Positions 34,512-46,900 of a stretch of 64,000 bases of DNA are shown in pieces (the first letter of the stretch is position 1; each line of letters opens with the position of its first letter). This stretch comes from Trissonchulus latispiculum (lineage: Eukaryota > Nematoda > Enoplea > Enoplida > Ironidae): the NCBI GenBank assembly GCA_030248195.1, contig JASAND010028288.1, positions 1 to 64,000 on the forward strand, in the 5' to 3' direction. Under the pieces are notes generated by a model that saw nothing but the letters and a program-made list of their open reading frames with translations, was not told where the DNA came from and ran no database searches. The translations under genes were made by a program, and so were the position numbers.

Positions 34512-37500
34512 GTGTCTCGTCATCCGACACCGGATACAATAGAAGCTACGGATATCTCTGTTTCCAAGTATGATACGACCCTGTTTCGCTACTACTTGGA
34601 GGTCCTGAGAGACGTTCCTCGCTATGACCCCAAATATGCGTACTTCGAAGACTGGTTGCCTCAATTTGAGTCCGCCGTTGCTGTTCATTCTGTCCCGGAC
34701 ACCTAGTGGGGGCGCCTGCTATGGAACAAATTGGCCGGAAAAGCCCAAATCTTCGCATCTCGGTGTGGGCCCTCAGTCGTGGAGTCACATCCGGGTTTTT
34801 TGGAATTGATCAAGTCCCAATTTCCGAAGCCTCAGCTTTCACTCCGGGAACGTCTTTCCGCCTTTGCCCACCGGAAACAGCTTCATGGGGAGTCTGTTCG
34901 TCATTATATTTCAGAACTTCAGGCCATGGCCCTTGATTTGTGGGATTCTCAGGAGGAACGTGAGCAGGAATGTGTCCAACAGCTCTTCGCGGGGGTCCAT
35001 GATAAATTTGCCACGGCATTGGCCCCACTGTTTCTTCATGAACGGCCTACCATGCAAGACGTCCGGAGAGTGATCGACCGGTTGGAATCTCGGGAGGCCC
35101 GTGCCCCGGAGGGGGATACCCTTTCCTATGATCTACCGATTTATCATGTCGGGGAGGCGGGTGCAGAGAATAAGTCCCTCCCTCCGAAGCCGTCCGACAC
35201 GCCTTCAGGCTCAAATTTGGAAGCGGCTGCCTCTCGCCTGGGTTTTCGTGAAATGAAAGATTGGTTTGAATCTCACCTCAAGGATGCCTTGACGCAGTGG
35301 GAGGAGGAGAAACGGAAGAAATTTGCCACCCCGTGCAAATTCTGCAAACGAAAAGGACATTCTCCGGATAAATGTTGGGACAGATATCCTTCAAAGGCCC
35401 CTCCGGGCTACAAAAACCGGGCACCTCCGGAGCGTGTGGATCATGTGGGATATGCACAAGCACAGTATACGTATCCCACCCAATACCGTGGACAGCCAGC
35501 GCAATCGCAGCAGTATGAGTATTACACTCCGGTGACTTATCCCCCGCCCCCATCTCCGACCCATTACCCTACCACTTCCGCTCCTGTACAACAAGCCCCC
35601 CCACCGCCCGCTCCTCTTATTCCTCCGGCTAGTTCGGTGGTCCAGGGCGGCTATGCTGTGGGTCAAAATGCTTCTTCCCCGGCCTCACAGGTCCCAGCTA
35701 CTACCTCAGCGGTGCCATATCAGCGTATTCTTGCAGGTGCAGGTATGCCAGATCTTACTCAGTCATTCGTACATGCTTCGGATTCTAGGTTCGCGGTGCC
35801 AACCGCGTCGCTACCTGCGGGCAGGGCGTCTCCGGCACCCCGGGGAGTCACGGTCCTGCAGGTTAACTCCATGATGGAACAATTTCAGGTCGGCATGGTT
35901 TCCCTTCGGCCGGGTGGGGGAGCCTCGGGGGGGGACGACCCCTCAAAATCCAAGCATGGGGGTTCTGAGTCAGTGAACTCTTTAAATGATGAACATTTAG
36001 ATTTGACTATGACGGAGGCTCAGCTTTATAATGTTTTTTCGAAAGTTGTACACAATTTTACGAATCTGAAAGCCATCCGTAAAGAGACATACGACTTTAT
36101 GGAGGAATATTGTATTGCCATTTCTTCTCAAATCAGGGAGATGGCTTTTCTTTTGAAGCGACTATGTCCATCTCAGGTCGAATATGATTCGATTATGTTC
36201 GTAGAAGAGCAACCACCATCCTCGTGGGTGGCGGGGTTTTCTCCTGTTTTGGGAGGGGGCAGTGCCCCTCGAGTCCGTCGGCCTGAAAATGTTTCGGTGG
36301 GTACGGAAACTGAGGCCCAACATATTCCGAAAACTCTTGTTGAGTCCGAAAAACCCCAACTGGGTCATTTGGCCTCGGTTGCCGTGACTCCGGGAGGATC
36401 TTCCGTCCTTGAATCCGAACACGTACTTGCAGCCGCAGATAATATGCCGGCTATAGTGGTTGTAGCGGGGACGACAAAAATTTTAGCAATTATTGACTCC
36501 GGGGCTTCAATTTCTATCATTAGCCCTCGGACGGTCCAGAGTATGTTGGCGGATGGGGCACAGGTCCGGTTTGACCATCCAGATCCCATCACCGCTGTGA
36601 CCTCGAGCAACGCACCGCTGAAAATTTCCGCCAAAGTTTTTGTAATTTTCACGGTAGGTCGTAAAGAGTACGGGTGGTCATTTCACATGGCCCCTCAATT
36701 CTATCGTGATATGCTTATTGGAACAGACTTTATGAAAACTTTTCAGTGGGACTTGCTGTTTTCTACAAATGAGGTTGATATGCAAGGTTTTCGACACCCG
36801 TTACTATCCTCTGCTGAAATTCGCGCAGAGTTTTTGGCCAATTGGTGCGATGAGGCTCCAGCGGTGATGGCTGTAGATGTGGTGGTACCGCCTTCATCCG
36901 AGATTTGGGCTCCGGCCCGGATCTCCTCGGCCGTCTGGGGACCTACCTGCTTTTTTGACCCTGTGGAGTCATTTATTTGTGACAATAAACTATTGCCTTA
37001 TGCGGGGGTTGTACAAATTTTGGAAAATTTTTTCGAATTTCTGGTTGTCAATCCTACCCCGGCACCCATCAGAGTCCCTCGGGCGACTGTTATCGGGTTA
37101 GTTTGCCCTGTCAGAGACTATTCGGCTCAGGACACCCGCTTAGGTGATTTGAACATTTTTACGCCGGCTAAAGTACATCTGGACAGATTTGCTGGGGACT
37201 TGTTGTTCGCGGTGGATATACGTATGGGGGAACCGCCCCCCAAGGAGGGCTCCCCGTTTGATCCGTACCTGCGGGAAAAAATGCAGGACGAGTGCGAAAT
37301 TGTATTCCAATGTCATGAAGACCATCTGGAACCCGCTATTTTTTCAAAAGAGGGGGTAAGCGGCGATGAGGAGGAGGAGGAGAGCCAGAATTTGGAAATT
37401 GTGAAAGAAAATACGATGCTAGCTAAGGCACTCGCTGCTCCTCCGGAGCCGCCGAAAATTTCAAAAGAGGGGGTGGACACCCCCCTAATCTCTACCTCGG

Positions 37501-38518
37501 GGTTCCTCCAACCTTGTTTGACTCCACCGGAACAACAATCCCCGCTACCGGATGATTTAGCCAGACCTTTGCCGTTAGTCTCTGTGGGTTTTTCTGACGC
37601 CGTGCAATACTGGGTAAAAACGCCTTGTGTGTCGCAGGTGCAGCCCTCCGCCGGGGAAGGCGACTCGGTCCGTAGACCGATCAATTTCCCTGGGGGAGCC
37701 CTCGAGACGATGGAGCCTCAGCTTAGTCAACTCGGTGGGGTTCGGTCTGCGGCTGCGACCACTGGGACTCTGATGGACGACGAGGAATCTGAGGTTTCTG
37801 AACCTACAGAGTGGGTTCCCGTTGCCGTCACTCGGGAAGCCCATCCGGGGGAGGATGGTTATACGTATTTGTCTCGATCAGAACTGCTAGCCCAGCGCGT
37901 CCCACCAGCCCCGGAGGCTACGTCTCCGGCGGCAGAAGGGAAATCTCTTTCACTGGCGGAATTCGTTAAGTCTCCGGCTTTCATAGCTGCGGAGAAACGT
38001 GCTCTCTTGAACAGTAAGATCCAGTTTACAGATTGTTGTTTAACTCGCCGTAACCGCCGTCGGCTTCGGCTCATGATTTTAAATTTTCCGGATATTTGGG
38101 ACGCTGCCGGAGGGTTCGGTAAAACTGACATTGATTATCATTACATCGAAATTGAGCCCGGCAAGCGTCCCATAAAAGCTAGGGCGTACAGAGTAAACCC
38201 GGCGCAGAAACAAATCATTGATGAAAAACTTTCTGCTTGGCTAGAACAAGGACTCATACAGCCCTCCCGGAGCCCTTGGGCCTCCCCCATAATTTTAGTG
38301 GCTAAGAAGGATGGGGATTGGAGGTTGTGTGTTGATTATCGAAAACTAAATTCGGTCACTAAAAAAGATTGTTACCCGATCCCTTACATTCATGGCCTTT
38401 TTGAGTCTATTCTGGGTCATTCAATATTCTCAAAACTTGATTTGGCCTCGGGCTTTCATCAGATCCCGATCTACCCTCCGGACCGGGAAAAACGGCTTTT
38501 ATTACCCACTCCGGGCTG
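34512..38518 (+). pseudogene. gag capsid, zinc knuckle, protease and N-terminal RT
   Basis: One frame, broken by a single in-frame TAG at 34704-34706. The capsid domain (Retrotrans_gag type) covers about 34640-35100, with FLELIKSQF, LSLRERLSAF and DLWDSQEEREQECVQQLF. A CCHC zinc knuckle lies at 35334-35375 (C-x2-C-x4-H-x4-C). Then follows a long linker, then an aspartic protease with DSGAS at 36495. The RT begins about 38130 with RPIKARAYRVNP, SPWASPIILVAKKDG, LCVDYRKLN and [12 protein letters not shown] (catalytic Asp of motif A present). The frame is lost at about 38510, before the YIDD box. The 1.6-kb protease-RT linker is unusually long. Confidence 0.85.
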
Positions 38519-39817
38519 TATGAGTTCAAGGTCATGCCTTTTGGCCTTTGTAATGCGCCTTCCACTTTTCAACGGATTACTGATCGTATCATGGAAGGGT
38601 TTACGGTGTACATTGATGATATCCTAGTTACTAGCTCTACTGAATTGGAACATTTTTCTCAGCTGTTCCAGAGAGCGCGTTATCTTGAAGCTTTCAAAAT
38701 GCGAATTCGCTAAAGTTTCAATGCCATTTTTGGGACACGTGCTGTCCGCGTCGGGGATTTCGACAGGTCCGGAGAAAATACGGGTAGTCAAGGAATTTCC
38801 TGTCCCCCTGAACGTGAAAGACATACAAAGTTTTCTGGGTTTAGCGGGCTATTATTTTGTTTTGTGTTTGTTTGTGCCAAATTTTTCTAAAATAGCCCAT
38901 CCTTTGAATGCACTATTGAAAAAGGATGCCAAATTTGTGTGGGACAGCGCGTGTCAGTCAGCATTTGAAACTCTGAAAGAGAAACTTATTTCTGCTCCGG
39001 TCTTGGTCTACCCGGATTTTTCAAAACGCTTTACTCTGGCGACGGATGCCAGCTTTCAGGGTATAGCAGCGGTGTTGCAGCAAACCGACGAGCAGGGCAA
39101 ATTCCATCCTGTCGCCTACGCCGCCCGGGCGCTGAATGTTTCTGAGAAAAATTACCACGTCACCGAGCTTGAGGCTTTGGCCATTTTCGTTGGTATCTCG
39201 TACTTTCAACATTATTTGATTTTATATGAATTTGATGTCATTACGGACCATAAAGCCTTAGAGTACATGCTTGGTGATCAGGTAGTGCCAAAAACGGCGC
39301 TTGGTCGCATAGCTCGGTGGCGGTCGTTTTTACGGTCGTTCCGTTTTCGTGTCATTCAGCGCCCGGGAGTGACGAACGGGGCCCCGGACGCTCTTTCCAG
39401 AAATCCCCCGCTGGTGGCTGGTTCTTTCGCGGACCATCCAAAGATACCTGAGTTTCTTTTCTCACTTATAGATGTCAATATTGAACAAGAATACGAAGGT
39501 CCGGAGGACCCCCTGTCAACTCCGGCGGGGGTGGAAATCTGGAATGACGCCCTGGCCGCGGACCCGTTCACGGCTAATATGATGAACTTTGTTCAAAACA
39601 AAGTTCTACCGAAAGATCCGGTAGAAGCCTATAATATCCGTAAAACTTCCTCTGATTACTCAATCAAGGATGGGATATTATACCGGAGCTTAAAATTTCG
39701 ACGCCGGGACGCGCTGGAAATGATAGTTGTTCCCAAGGCCTGTTATCAATACGTATTTCACGAATGTCATAATACCTTGTTTGCTGGTTGTCACAATGGT
39801 AGGGAACGTACCCGGGG
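38519..39817 (+). pseudogene. RT C-terminal part, RNase H and integrase zinc finger
   Basis: From 38519 another frame gives the RT continuation with [13 protein letters not shown] and the active-site YIDD at 38609-38620. The frame shifts again at about 38680 and then stays open to 39821. It carries the thumb/connection (FLGHVLSASGI, IQSFLGLAGYY), then RNase H of the gypsy type (LATDASFQGIAAVLQQ, ELEALAIFVGI, VITDHKALEYM). After a tether (DALSRNPP) come the first residues of the integrase HHCC zinc finger. A one-base shift near 39815 separates this from the integrase core. Confidence 0.85.
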
Positions 39818-40813
39818 ATGATTGCCTGCAAATATTTTTGGAAAACCCTCACACAGGATGTGAACAAAATGGTGGATGCTTGTCAGGTCTGTGCCGCGTG
39901 CAATCCAGGGCCGCGAAAACCACAGGCCTGGATGCGTTTTTTCACTCCGGTAGAGGCCCCGTTTGAGCGTCTAGCAATGGACGTTATGTATGCCCCTACC
40001 TCAAATTCGGGAAATTCCAAAGTTTTAGTTGTAGTAGATTTTTTCTCCCGTTGGGGGTGGGCTTTTCCTATGCCCAACGAACAAACGGTGACGATTGCAA
40101 AAATTTTTGCTGAAAACATCCTAGCAGTGCATGGGGCTCCGCGAGAACTTCTTACTGACCGGGGCACCCCCTTTTGTTCGGCTTTAATGGAAGATTTGTG
40201 TAAAGTTATGGGCACTAAGAAAGTACGTACAACGGCCTATCATCCCCAAACCAACGGGGCTTGCGAGCGTTTAAATGGCACTTTAAAAGGTCTTTTGCGC
40301 AAAGCTATTCTGGCATTTGAAAAGCAATGGGACGAGCTGATCCCATGGGTCCTTTTTGTCTATCGTTCCACTCCCCATGCCTCTACCGGAGAATCCCCAT
40401 ATTACATCCTGTTTGGGAGAGACCCTCGGCTGTATTCGCAAAATTTTCTGTCTCGCCCGGACCCGCACGCCCAAAATTTTACTCCGTCCTATATGGATGA
40501 CTTACAGGATAAGTTACGTTACTCACGTCAGCTTCTCAAAGAACATATGAAAGAGGTTTTGGAAAAACGAAAAGTGTCTTATGACGCGAAAGCGAATGTC
40601 ATTGAGTATAAGGAGGGCGTGCTGGTCTGGAAGGACGTGTCCCAGGGCAACATCCCTCGGGGGGCTAGTCGCAAATATTTGCCCATGTTTACAGGACCTT
40701 TCCGTGTGGTCAAAGTAGTCTCCCCCACCAATGTTGAAATCTTGTCTCTTAACCGGAGTGATGCTACTCCGGAGCTCATTAATGTCAACCGTCTGAAACC
40801 TTTTCGTTCGTAA
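39818..40813 (+). CDS. retroelement integrase core and C-terminal domain
   Basis: Open for 331 codons. Contains the C-x2-C half of the zinc finger (DACQVCAAC), then the DDE core: first Asp in LAMDVMYAP, second in LLTDRGTPFC, Glu in GACERLNGTLK. The C-terminal end GPFRVVKVVSP ... NVNRLKPF is the typical gypsy GPY/F-like module. No chromodomain follows. Catalytic residues are all present, although the N terminus is detached by a frameshift. Confidence 0.9.
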   Translation: MIACKYFWKTLTQDVNKMVDACQVCAACNPGPRKPQAWMRFFTPVEAPFERLAMDVMYAPTSNSGNSKVLVVVDFFSRWGWAFPMPNEQTVTIAKIFAENILAVHGAPRELLTDRGTPFCSALMEDLCKVMGTKKVRTTAYHPQTNGACERLNGTLKGLLRKAILAFEKQWDELIPWVLFVYRSTPHASTGESPYYILFGRDPRLYSQNFLSRPDPHAQNFTPSYMDDLQDKLRYSRQLLKEHMKEVLEKRKVSYDAKANVIEYKEGVLVWKDVSQGNIPRGASRKYLPMFTGPFRVVKVVSPTNVEILSLNRSDATPELINVNRLKPFRS

Positions 40814-41262
40814 TTATATTTGTGGTCCGGCTTAATCTTGCCAAATTTTATTTCAATTTCCGCTTATATTTCCTTGAAGCAAACTTAAACATTGAGATTT
40901 TCTAAAAATGAATAAATTTACTTTACTAAAAGGTTCTAAATTCTGAATTTGTCCGGGGCTTAGTGCTCCGGACACGATTTTCGGCCGTTGGCCATTCTTT
41001 TCAAACTCTGGTACTATTGCCTATATTGTTCTTCATATGTTTTCCTTTTTATCTAACTTTTCCTTTTAGTTTCCTCCTTTTATACTTTATCTTGTCTTAC
41101 TTTAACCTAGTAACTGATCTCTTTTCAGGTATTGTCTATTGTATAACGTGTTTTGTATTCATATTTTAGTACGTGTTGCTTTGTTCGGATTTGTCTAGTT
41201 CACCGGTGCACTATTTCTCCGGATCTGGTAGGTTTTCTAAATACTTTTCTTATTTCAGTAAT
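40814..41262 (+). other. post-integrase spacer with hairpin and splice-like signals
   Basis: Noncoding. Contains the hairpin GTCCGGGGCTTAGTGCTCCG with closing GAC at about 40951-40973, long pyrimidine tracts, and acceptor-like TTTTCAG (about 41129) and TTTCAG (about 41258) just before the next ATG. Confidence 0.45.
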
Positions 41263-41742
41263 ATGCCGTTTGGTGCTGCCGTTTTCAGTAGAGTCCAAGC
41301 TCCGGTGGTTGAGTTACATCTGCCTCAGGAGCCTGAAGTGGTAGAACAGACGCTTCCTCCGGATGTCTGGTGGCGTATAAAATTGAGTAAATTTGATCCA
41401 ACCTGGGACACTATGCCTTTTCCACCTACCATGGGGTATCGTGTCGTGGCAGGGGGGGCTCCAGCTATACGTGAATCAAAATCTTTATTTAGTATTGCTA
41501 CCGAAAATTCTCAATCTTTCACACCTCCTGTCCCGGTTCCGCCTACTATTTCAGACGCTAAAGAATCAGCTCGTATGCAAAAAGTGGCTGCCTTGTTTCA
41601 TTATTTTCCCACCCCGACTACCTTTGATCCCCCTCAACATTTAGCGGAACTGGGGGCACGCCCCATCACTATCACGGACCCCGGTCTAACTTCACCTCCG
41701 GGCTTGGTCACGCACACTGACGTTCGAAACATGAAATTTTAG
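41263..41742 (+). CDS. accessory ORF A of the retroelement, unknown
   Basis: 159 codons from an ATG that follows a TATTTCAGTAAT acceptor-like sequence by two bases. The protein is acidic/proline-rich with PPDVWWRIKLSKFDPTWDTM in the first half and no recognised domain. Base composition matches the rest of the element. It may be a separately spliced exon or an independent small protein. Confidence 0.5.
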   Translation: MPFGAAVFSRVQAPVVELHLPQEPEVVEQTLPPDVWWRIKLSKFDPTWDTMPFPPTMGYRVVAGGAPAIRESKSLFSIATENSQSFTPPVPVPPTISDAKESARMQKVAALFHYFPTPTTFDPPQHLAELGARPITITDPGLTSPPGLVTHTDVRNMKF

Positions 41743-42053
41743 TATATTGATCCTCTTTTTGTCAAGAAAGCTTACTACAGGGATATTGCCAAACATTTTC
41801 GTGGTCAAAATCCTGACCCTCCACCTCCGCGAGAAGATTAGAGCGGAGTTGTAAGTAAAGGTTTGTGAACTGTATGTGTATCTAACTATATTTGGGTTTT
41901 GTATTCTAGAATTTGTGTTTCACTGCACCCGAACTTTTAAGTTCACTGCTGTCCAATCACGATCTGTGTTTGCTCCGGTTCAAATTTACTGAGGTAGGTC
42001 ATACTTTTGCGTTTTCTTAATTTTGGTGTATACGTATACTCCTTTTGATTAGT

Positions 42054-42494
42054 ATGTCAGAAATTACCTCACCTGAATCACGTCCGTGTACGTATGATTT
42101 GTCGGAATTTTCTCCTCACTACATGTTTAGGACTCTTCGGGGTCAGGTCACGCGGGAAATTTCTCTTCCTCCTGTTTTAAATTTACATCTTCCTTTGCGC
42201 GGAAATGTACCGTAATCTGGGGGGTGGGCCACTCCTAACACACTTAGGTATAGTGACATACTAGCAATGGTTCTTACACCCACCACATTTGAGAATGATT
42301 CGGCACAAGCACAATTTATTCGTTTGGCAGCACGTTTTGGGTATTTTGTGTTACCTGCGTATTTTCTACCTCCGGCGAGTCTCCGGGAACAGGGGGCTTC
42401 CAAGATTTTTCTACCTAGACCAAATTCGGCGGTTAGCATTGTAAAAATTCTTCTGAAATCTTTCTTCAGAAAATTGCTCCGGCTAGACTTTTAG
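42054..42494 (+). pseudogene. accessory ORF B, interrupted by one TAA
   Basis: Starts at ATG 42054 after a T-rich tract. One frame of 147 codons with a single in-frame TAA at 42213-42215. Contains RLAARFGYFVLPAYFLPP and a basic tail (KSFFRKLLRLDF). No recognised family. Confidence 0.4.
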
Positions 42495-42764
42495 AAAAGT
42501 TTTATGCTACTATGGGATCTCCTATGTCCCCCATTCCCCGCTAGTATCTGACGATTCGTCCTCCGAGGAGGAACCCATTTAGTGCTCCTTTGTTTATGTG
42601 TGTGTGCACCTTTGCAAATTTTTTTCAGTTATTGTGTATTTAATATGTGTTTTCTATTTTTAGATCTGTTTCCGAAATTCCGGTACAGGTATATTCTAGT
42701 CCTGCTCAGTGTCTCCTGTAGTGGTGGGTTGTAATTTTATTTGTTATTTTATTGATTGAATAGC

Positions 42765-43556
42765 ATGTCGGAACAGCCAACTTATCCAAATCGGAGTCCG
42801 GCCAGGCAGGGAAATCCGTGGGGGACCTTTTCACCACGTTTCGTGCATCCTTCTGCTACGGGGTTGCCACCAAATTTTCGGTTTAGTCCTGAGTTGCGTC
42901 CACATTCGTCTCTAAATTCTACTTCTCCCCCTCGGCCTTTCTCTCTGACTTCAAATCCTTTCTTTCGTGACCCCCCTCCCTATTCGGCCTCGTCTAACTA
43001 CGGTGCTTCCTCGTCGGCAACGGGCTCGTCGGTGCCCCCCTCGCTTGGCCGGGCTCCCTTCAATAGTGGGGTGCATGAGTCTGCGGAGGGTGTGAGGTAT
43101 ATGTATCGGGATGCGCGGTCTTCATATTCCTCTGTGTCGGGGAGAACCTCCCCTACGTTATCTGTGTCCTCGGATTTTCATCCGTTTAGGTCGTCCAGGG
43201 AGGCCCCGTCACATGTACCGGGTATTTCTATTTCGGTGTTTCCCTCAGGACAGCCGAGCCCGCCGGAGCCTCGAGTTCCGGTGCCTCCGGTGGCTCATTC
43301 TGCGGCTCCGACGGTGCCCGGGGGGTCCCAAAATCCATGTATGCTCACGTTGTTTCAACTGCCACCGGGGTATATGTTAGTTCCAGCAGCTCCACGCGTT
43401 GCTCGTTCGGGAGTTTGTGCGCACTGTGGGCAGCCTGCGGCATGTACGTATCATCGGGGGGGATGTTTTTATGTCTGCGCCGTCGGGGTTTTTGGAGGAC
43501 ACTTTCACTGGGTCAAATTCATCAAGTCGCTCTTTCGACGCGCGTCTTTGGGTTGA
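42765..43556 (+). CDS. accessory ORF C, Ser/Pro-rich with cysteine cluster
   Basis: 263 codons from ATG 42765. Residues 1-200 are Ser, Pro, Arg-rich and likely disordered. The last 45 residues include a Cys/His cluster, C-x2-C-x5-C-x2-H-x4-C-x3-C and then HFH (CAHCGQPAACTYHRGGCFYV), that could bind zinc. Unknown function. It is preceded by T-rich sequence with an ATTTTTAG acceptor-like word about 100 bases upstream. Confidence 0.5.
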   Translation: MSEQPTYPNRSPARQGNPWGTFSPRFVHPSATGLPPNFRFSPELRPHSSLNSTSPPRPFSLTSNPFFRDPPPYSASSNYGASSSATGSSVPPSLGRAPFNSGVHESAEGVRYMYRDARSSYSSVSGRTSPTLSVSSDFHPFRSSREAPSHVPGISISVFPSGQPSPPEPRVPVPPVAHSAAPTVPGGSQNPCMLTLFQLPPGYMLVPAAPRVARSGVCAHCGQPAACTYHRGGCFYVCAVGVFGGHFHWVKFIKSLFRRASLG

Positions 43557-43918
43557 AACTGTTGTGTCCGATATCTCATCTTGGCAGTGGGATCCGGTTA
43601 ATCGGTGTTTACGTCCGCAGGAACCCCTGCTTTAGGCTTGTAAGCGGGTCTCTTGTGGTTCATGTTTCATGCGTACGTATGTTACTAATACATTTTCTTT
43701 GTGTATTCATTTTTCTATTTTCTAATCCTGTTGTTTTTGTTTAGGTTCTTCCTGTGATTGCTGATACGGGCCCATCTTTCCCTCCCTGGTCCTTACCTGT
43801 GGTATATGTTTGTTTTGTAAAAGTAATATTGTGGTCGGGAGGAGTACTTTACATGTTTGATTTTTGAATTAAAACGTCGTGATTATTTTCTTGATCGAAA
43901 TTGTGAGTCGGCTTAAAG

Positions 43919-46900
43919 ATGGAGGGTGAAAAAGGGGATAATGTCGAGTCGTCGCCTCCTATGGACGAGGCGCAGTCTGAATCGTCTGCAGATGAGCCGC
44001 AGCCAGGAACTTCACAGCAGGCGGACCAGCCTGAGTGCTCAGTCTGGGGTGACCCCGGAGTCAAACTTGTGATCAAATTGCCTAAAACGGCTCAGTCCCA
44101 CCTGTCGAGGTCTCTGCGGTCGCGCTCTAGCGAGGCCAAGGACTCCTCGACTGGTTCGGACGGGGATCCCGTTTTACGAAATGCAGTAGCAGCGGCACAA
44201 CGCTCTTCAGGCGAGAATCGGACTAACGCCTGTGCCCCCTTGTCAAATTTTGGGCTTGAGGAAAAGCTCCGTAAAGATTCGCCTCCCCGGTTGTACATCC
44301 CAGCCGCCATTGAATTCCAGGAAATCCTCAATTGGGAGGACACACTCAAAAACTGGGCGAGGGCTCCGAGTGGACTAGGCTCCACGATTCCAGCAGGGAC
44401 AGTCAACATCATCACTTCCATGATTTCCTTGTTTCGGGAGGCCCCCGTCATTTTCGATAGGGCGATGGATGCAGGGTTTATGACCCTTGCCTATGTTAAG
44501 TATCAGGGCTCTTTCCCTGATTCTGATTCGACTCAGACCCTGTCGGTTCTCCAGTTGGCGGTCCCCATTGATGCGCAGAAGTTCTCATCTGAGATGGACC
44601 AGCTGTGTCATCATGCGCCGCACCATTCCAGGAACAGGGTCAATATGGCCATCTATATGATTCTGTTGCCTCGTCTGTATCTGGATGTCCCGTCGTGGAC
44701 CATGATTCGGTACGCGTTACAGCCGTTGCTGTACAATACGCCGTTTCCGATTTTTGCAGTAGGGGCCCTAGATACGGTGCGGACGCTGATGACCACGCTG
44801 AACATTGACACGCGCAATTCCATCGTTGACTTGTCCCAGGTGGTGACCTATGTGGCTGAGCGCCCGGTTTCCACACAGTTAAAGCAGCGATCGCCCAATC
44901 ATGCGAAGGGGCCGTTTCTCTGGATCGCCCGGGGAGATCGCAGGAAGGGCGAGGCGGCTCGCCCGGTTCCGCCTCCAACTCCGGGTCGCATGGACAAGCC
45001 ATTCCGGTGGTTCCAAGAGAACATTCTGCGCTATCCCGATGCCATGATTCGTCTGACACCACACTCGGCACATGCGACGACACCGTTACAGGAGGAGTCG
45101 GTGCTGGATTGGGCCCTTGTGCGCATACGTGACACTTATATGACGGTTCACGTTTTGTCCTTGTTTCAAAAATTGACGAAGCAAGATTATTTGGAAATCC
45201 GGCTCAAATGTGCCTATGCGCAGAAGGGCTCTCCAGCGGCTCTTTCTGATCTCGCTCCTGTCCCAGGAGTATATAATTCAGTTATCTCAGATCCGCCGTT
45301 CAAAGACACACGACCGGTTTTTCTGAAATATGAGGGTCAGAAGGGAAAGAGTAGAACTAAGCAGGTGTTTGCTTTCATTCGACCTGACTCGGATGTGGAA
45401 AGCCCGTGCCTGCCTCCCTTGGAGCACCGGGCGGCCGATTTCTTCACATCGGTAGCATCACGCAGGAACCCTCCGGATTATTCAACGAAGCCAGAAAAGG
45501 TGCCCGGCGCGGCGAAGCGTGCGGCTGAAGCGTTGGAGATCCGGCAGGATGAGCAGGCGATGGAACTGCAGGAACATGACGACCTACTTCCTCTGGACCA
45601 TGCTCCGGACCAACGCAATTTAGTGGGCGGACCTGCTACTCCGACACCTTCGGAAGCGGGGTCTCAGTCGCCCGGGGAGTTTTCCCCTTCAAACCGTCTA
45701 ATTATCCATGAGGACCGGGATTCGGCAGGTGCGCAGCCAGTGTCTGGTGCCGCGTCGGTGGGTTTTGGGCGGCTTTCTCGTCAGAGAAATCGCTCCGTTC
45801 CCCCGCGCTCGGGTATCACCGTGCACATGGACGACCTGCCGGGTTCGTCTGCGGATGTACCACAGCCGCACGGTCCTCCGGAGCGTGGTGAGGAGGAAAG
45901 GCGTGCCCAGTTCCTGCAGTATGTCCAGGCGAAGGTTGCTAGGCCAGCTAGTGCGGCCGCAGACGTGCCGTATCCAGCAGGGTGGCGTACGGACGCTCCA
46001 CTGGTTTCTGAGTCGCCGGCAGCTTCTACCGAGCCACCAGCGGCTCCATCGTTAGGGGAGTCTACTAAGTCTCCCTATAAGCTCCGCAAAACGGTGGTCC
46101 CTACTTCTGAGGGCGAGGTCTCGGTGGCACAGCCGGTGCCGCCGCCGGCGGGCGTCAGTCCGTCTAGTTCGCAGGAATCTTTGCGTCACCGTTCCAAAAG
46201 CGTGCCGCCTCCAATCGTATCGACATCGTTTCCGGCAGAAGGATACCAGGTGGCTCAGGGTCTGTCTCAGCCTGCGGTCACTTATCAGAATCTAGATTTG
46301 GGCATGTTGGCCACTCATCCATCGGTGCCTTTCGCGACAACCGCGGTGCAGGCGCAGCAGGCCGCTGTCAGGGCCAAACTTCCACCACAATATCAGCAGA
46401 TTTATTCGGATATCACGGCCGTTCTGAATTCGCCTTCGTCATCGACTGCAGTTATGTCTCCGGCCGTGCAGCCACCGCTTACTCAGTTCCCGCCACCTCA
46501 GCAGGTAGGGTCACCTATGTTGGGGGCTTCCTCAGTTCCTGTGGGAGGGGTTCAGGGGCAGGCAACACCTGTTCCAGCTTTTCCGTTGGGGGCCACCCGT
46601 GCTTTTATTACTTCTACCGATGTTTACGGGTTGGAGTATACGTGTCGCCGGTTGACGGCTGATGCATTTTTCACTAGTCTCCCGGAAATTGGTACACCGA
46701 TTGGCTGTTTTGCCAATCTTCGGCATTTCGCAACAGGTGATCACCGAAATTTTGGGCATTTCCCCTCCCTGGAAGCCCTTGGCATTTGTGTATGCTCTGC
46801 TGGAGCGTGGGCCGTTCGATTTTGCGAATTTTTTCTATATCTTATATCCGGAACGTCTGGGTGCTGCTGGGGCTCAGCTGCCACGGCCGGAGACACCTAG

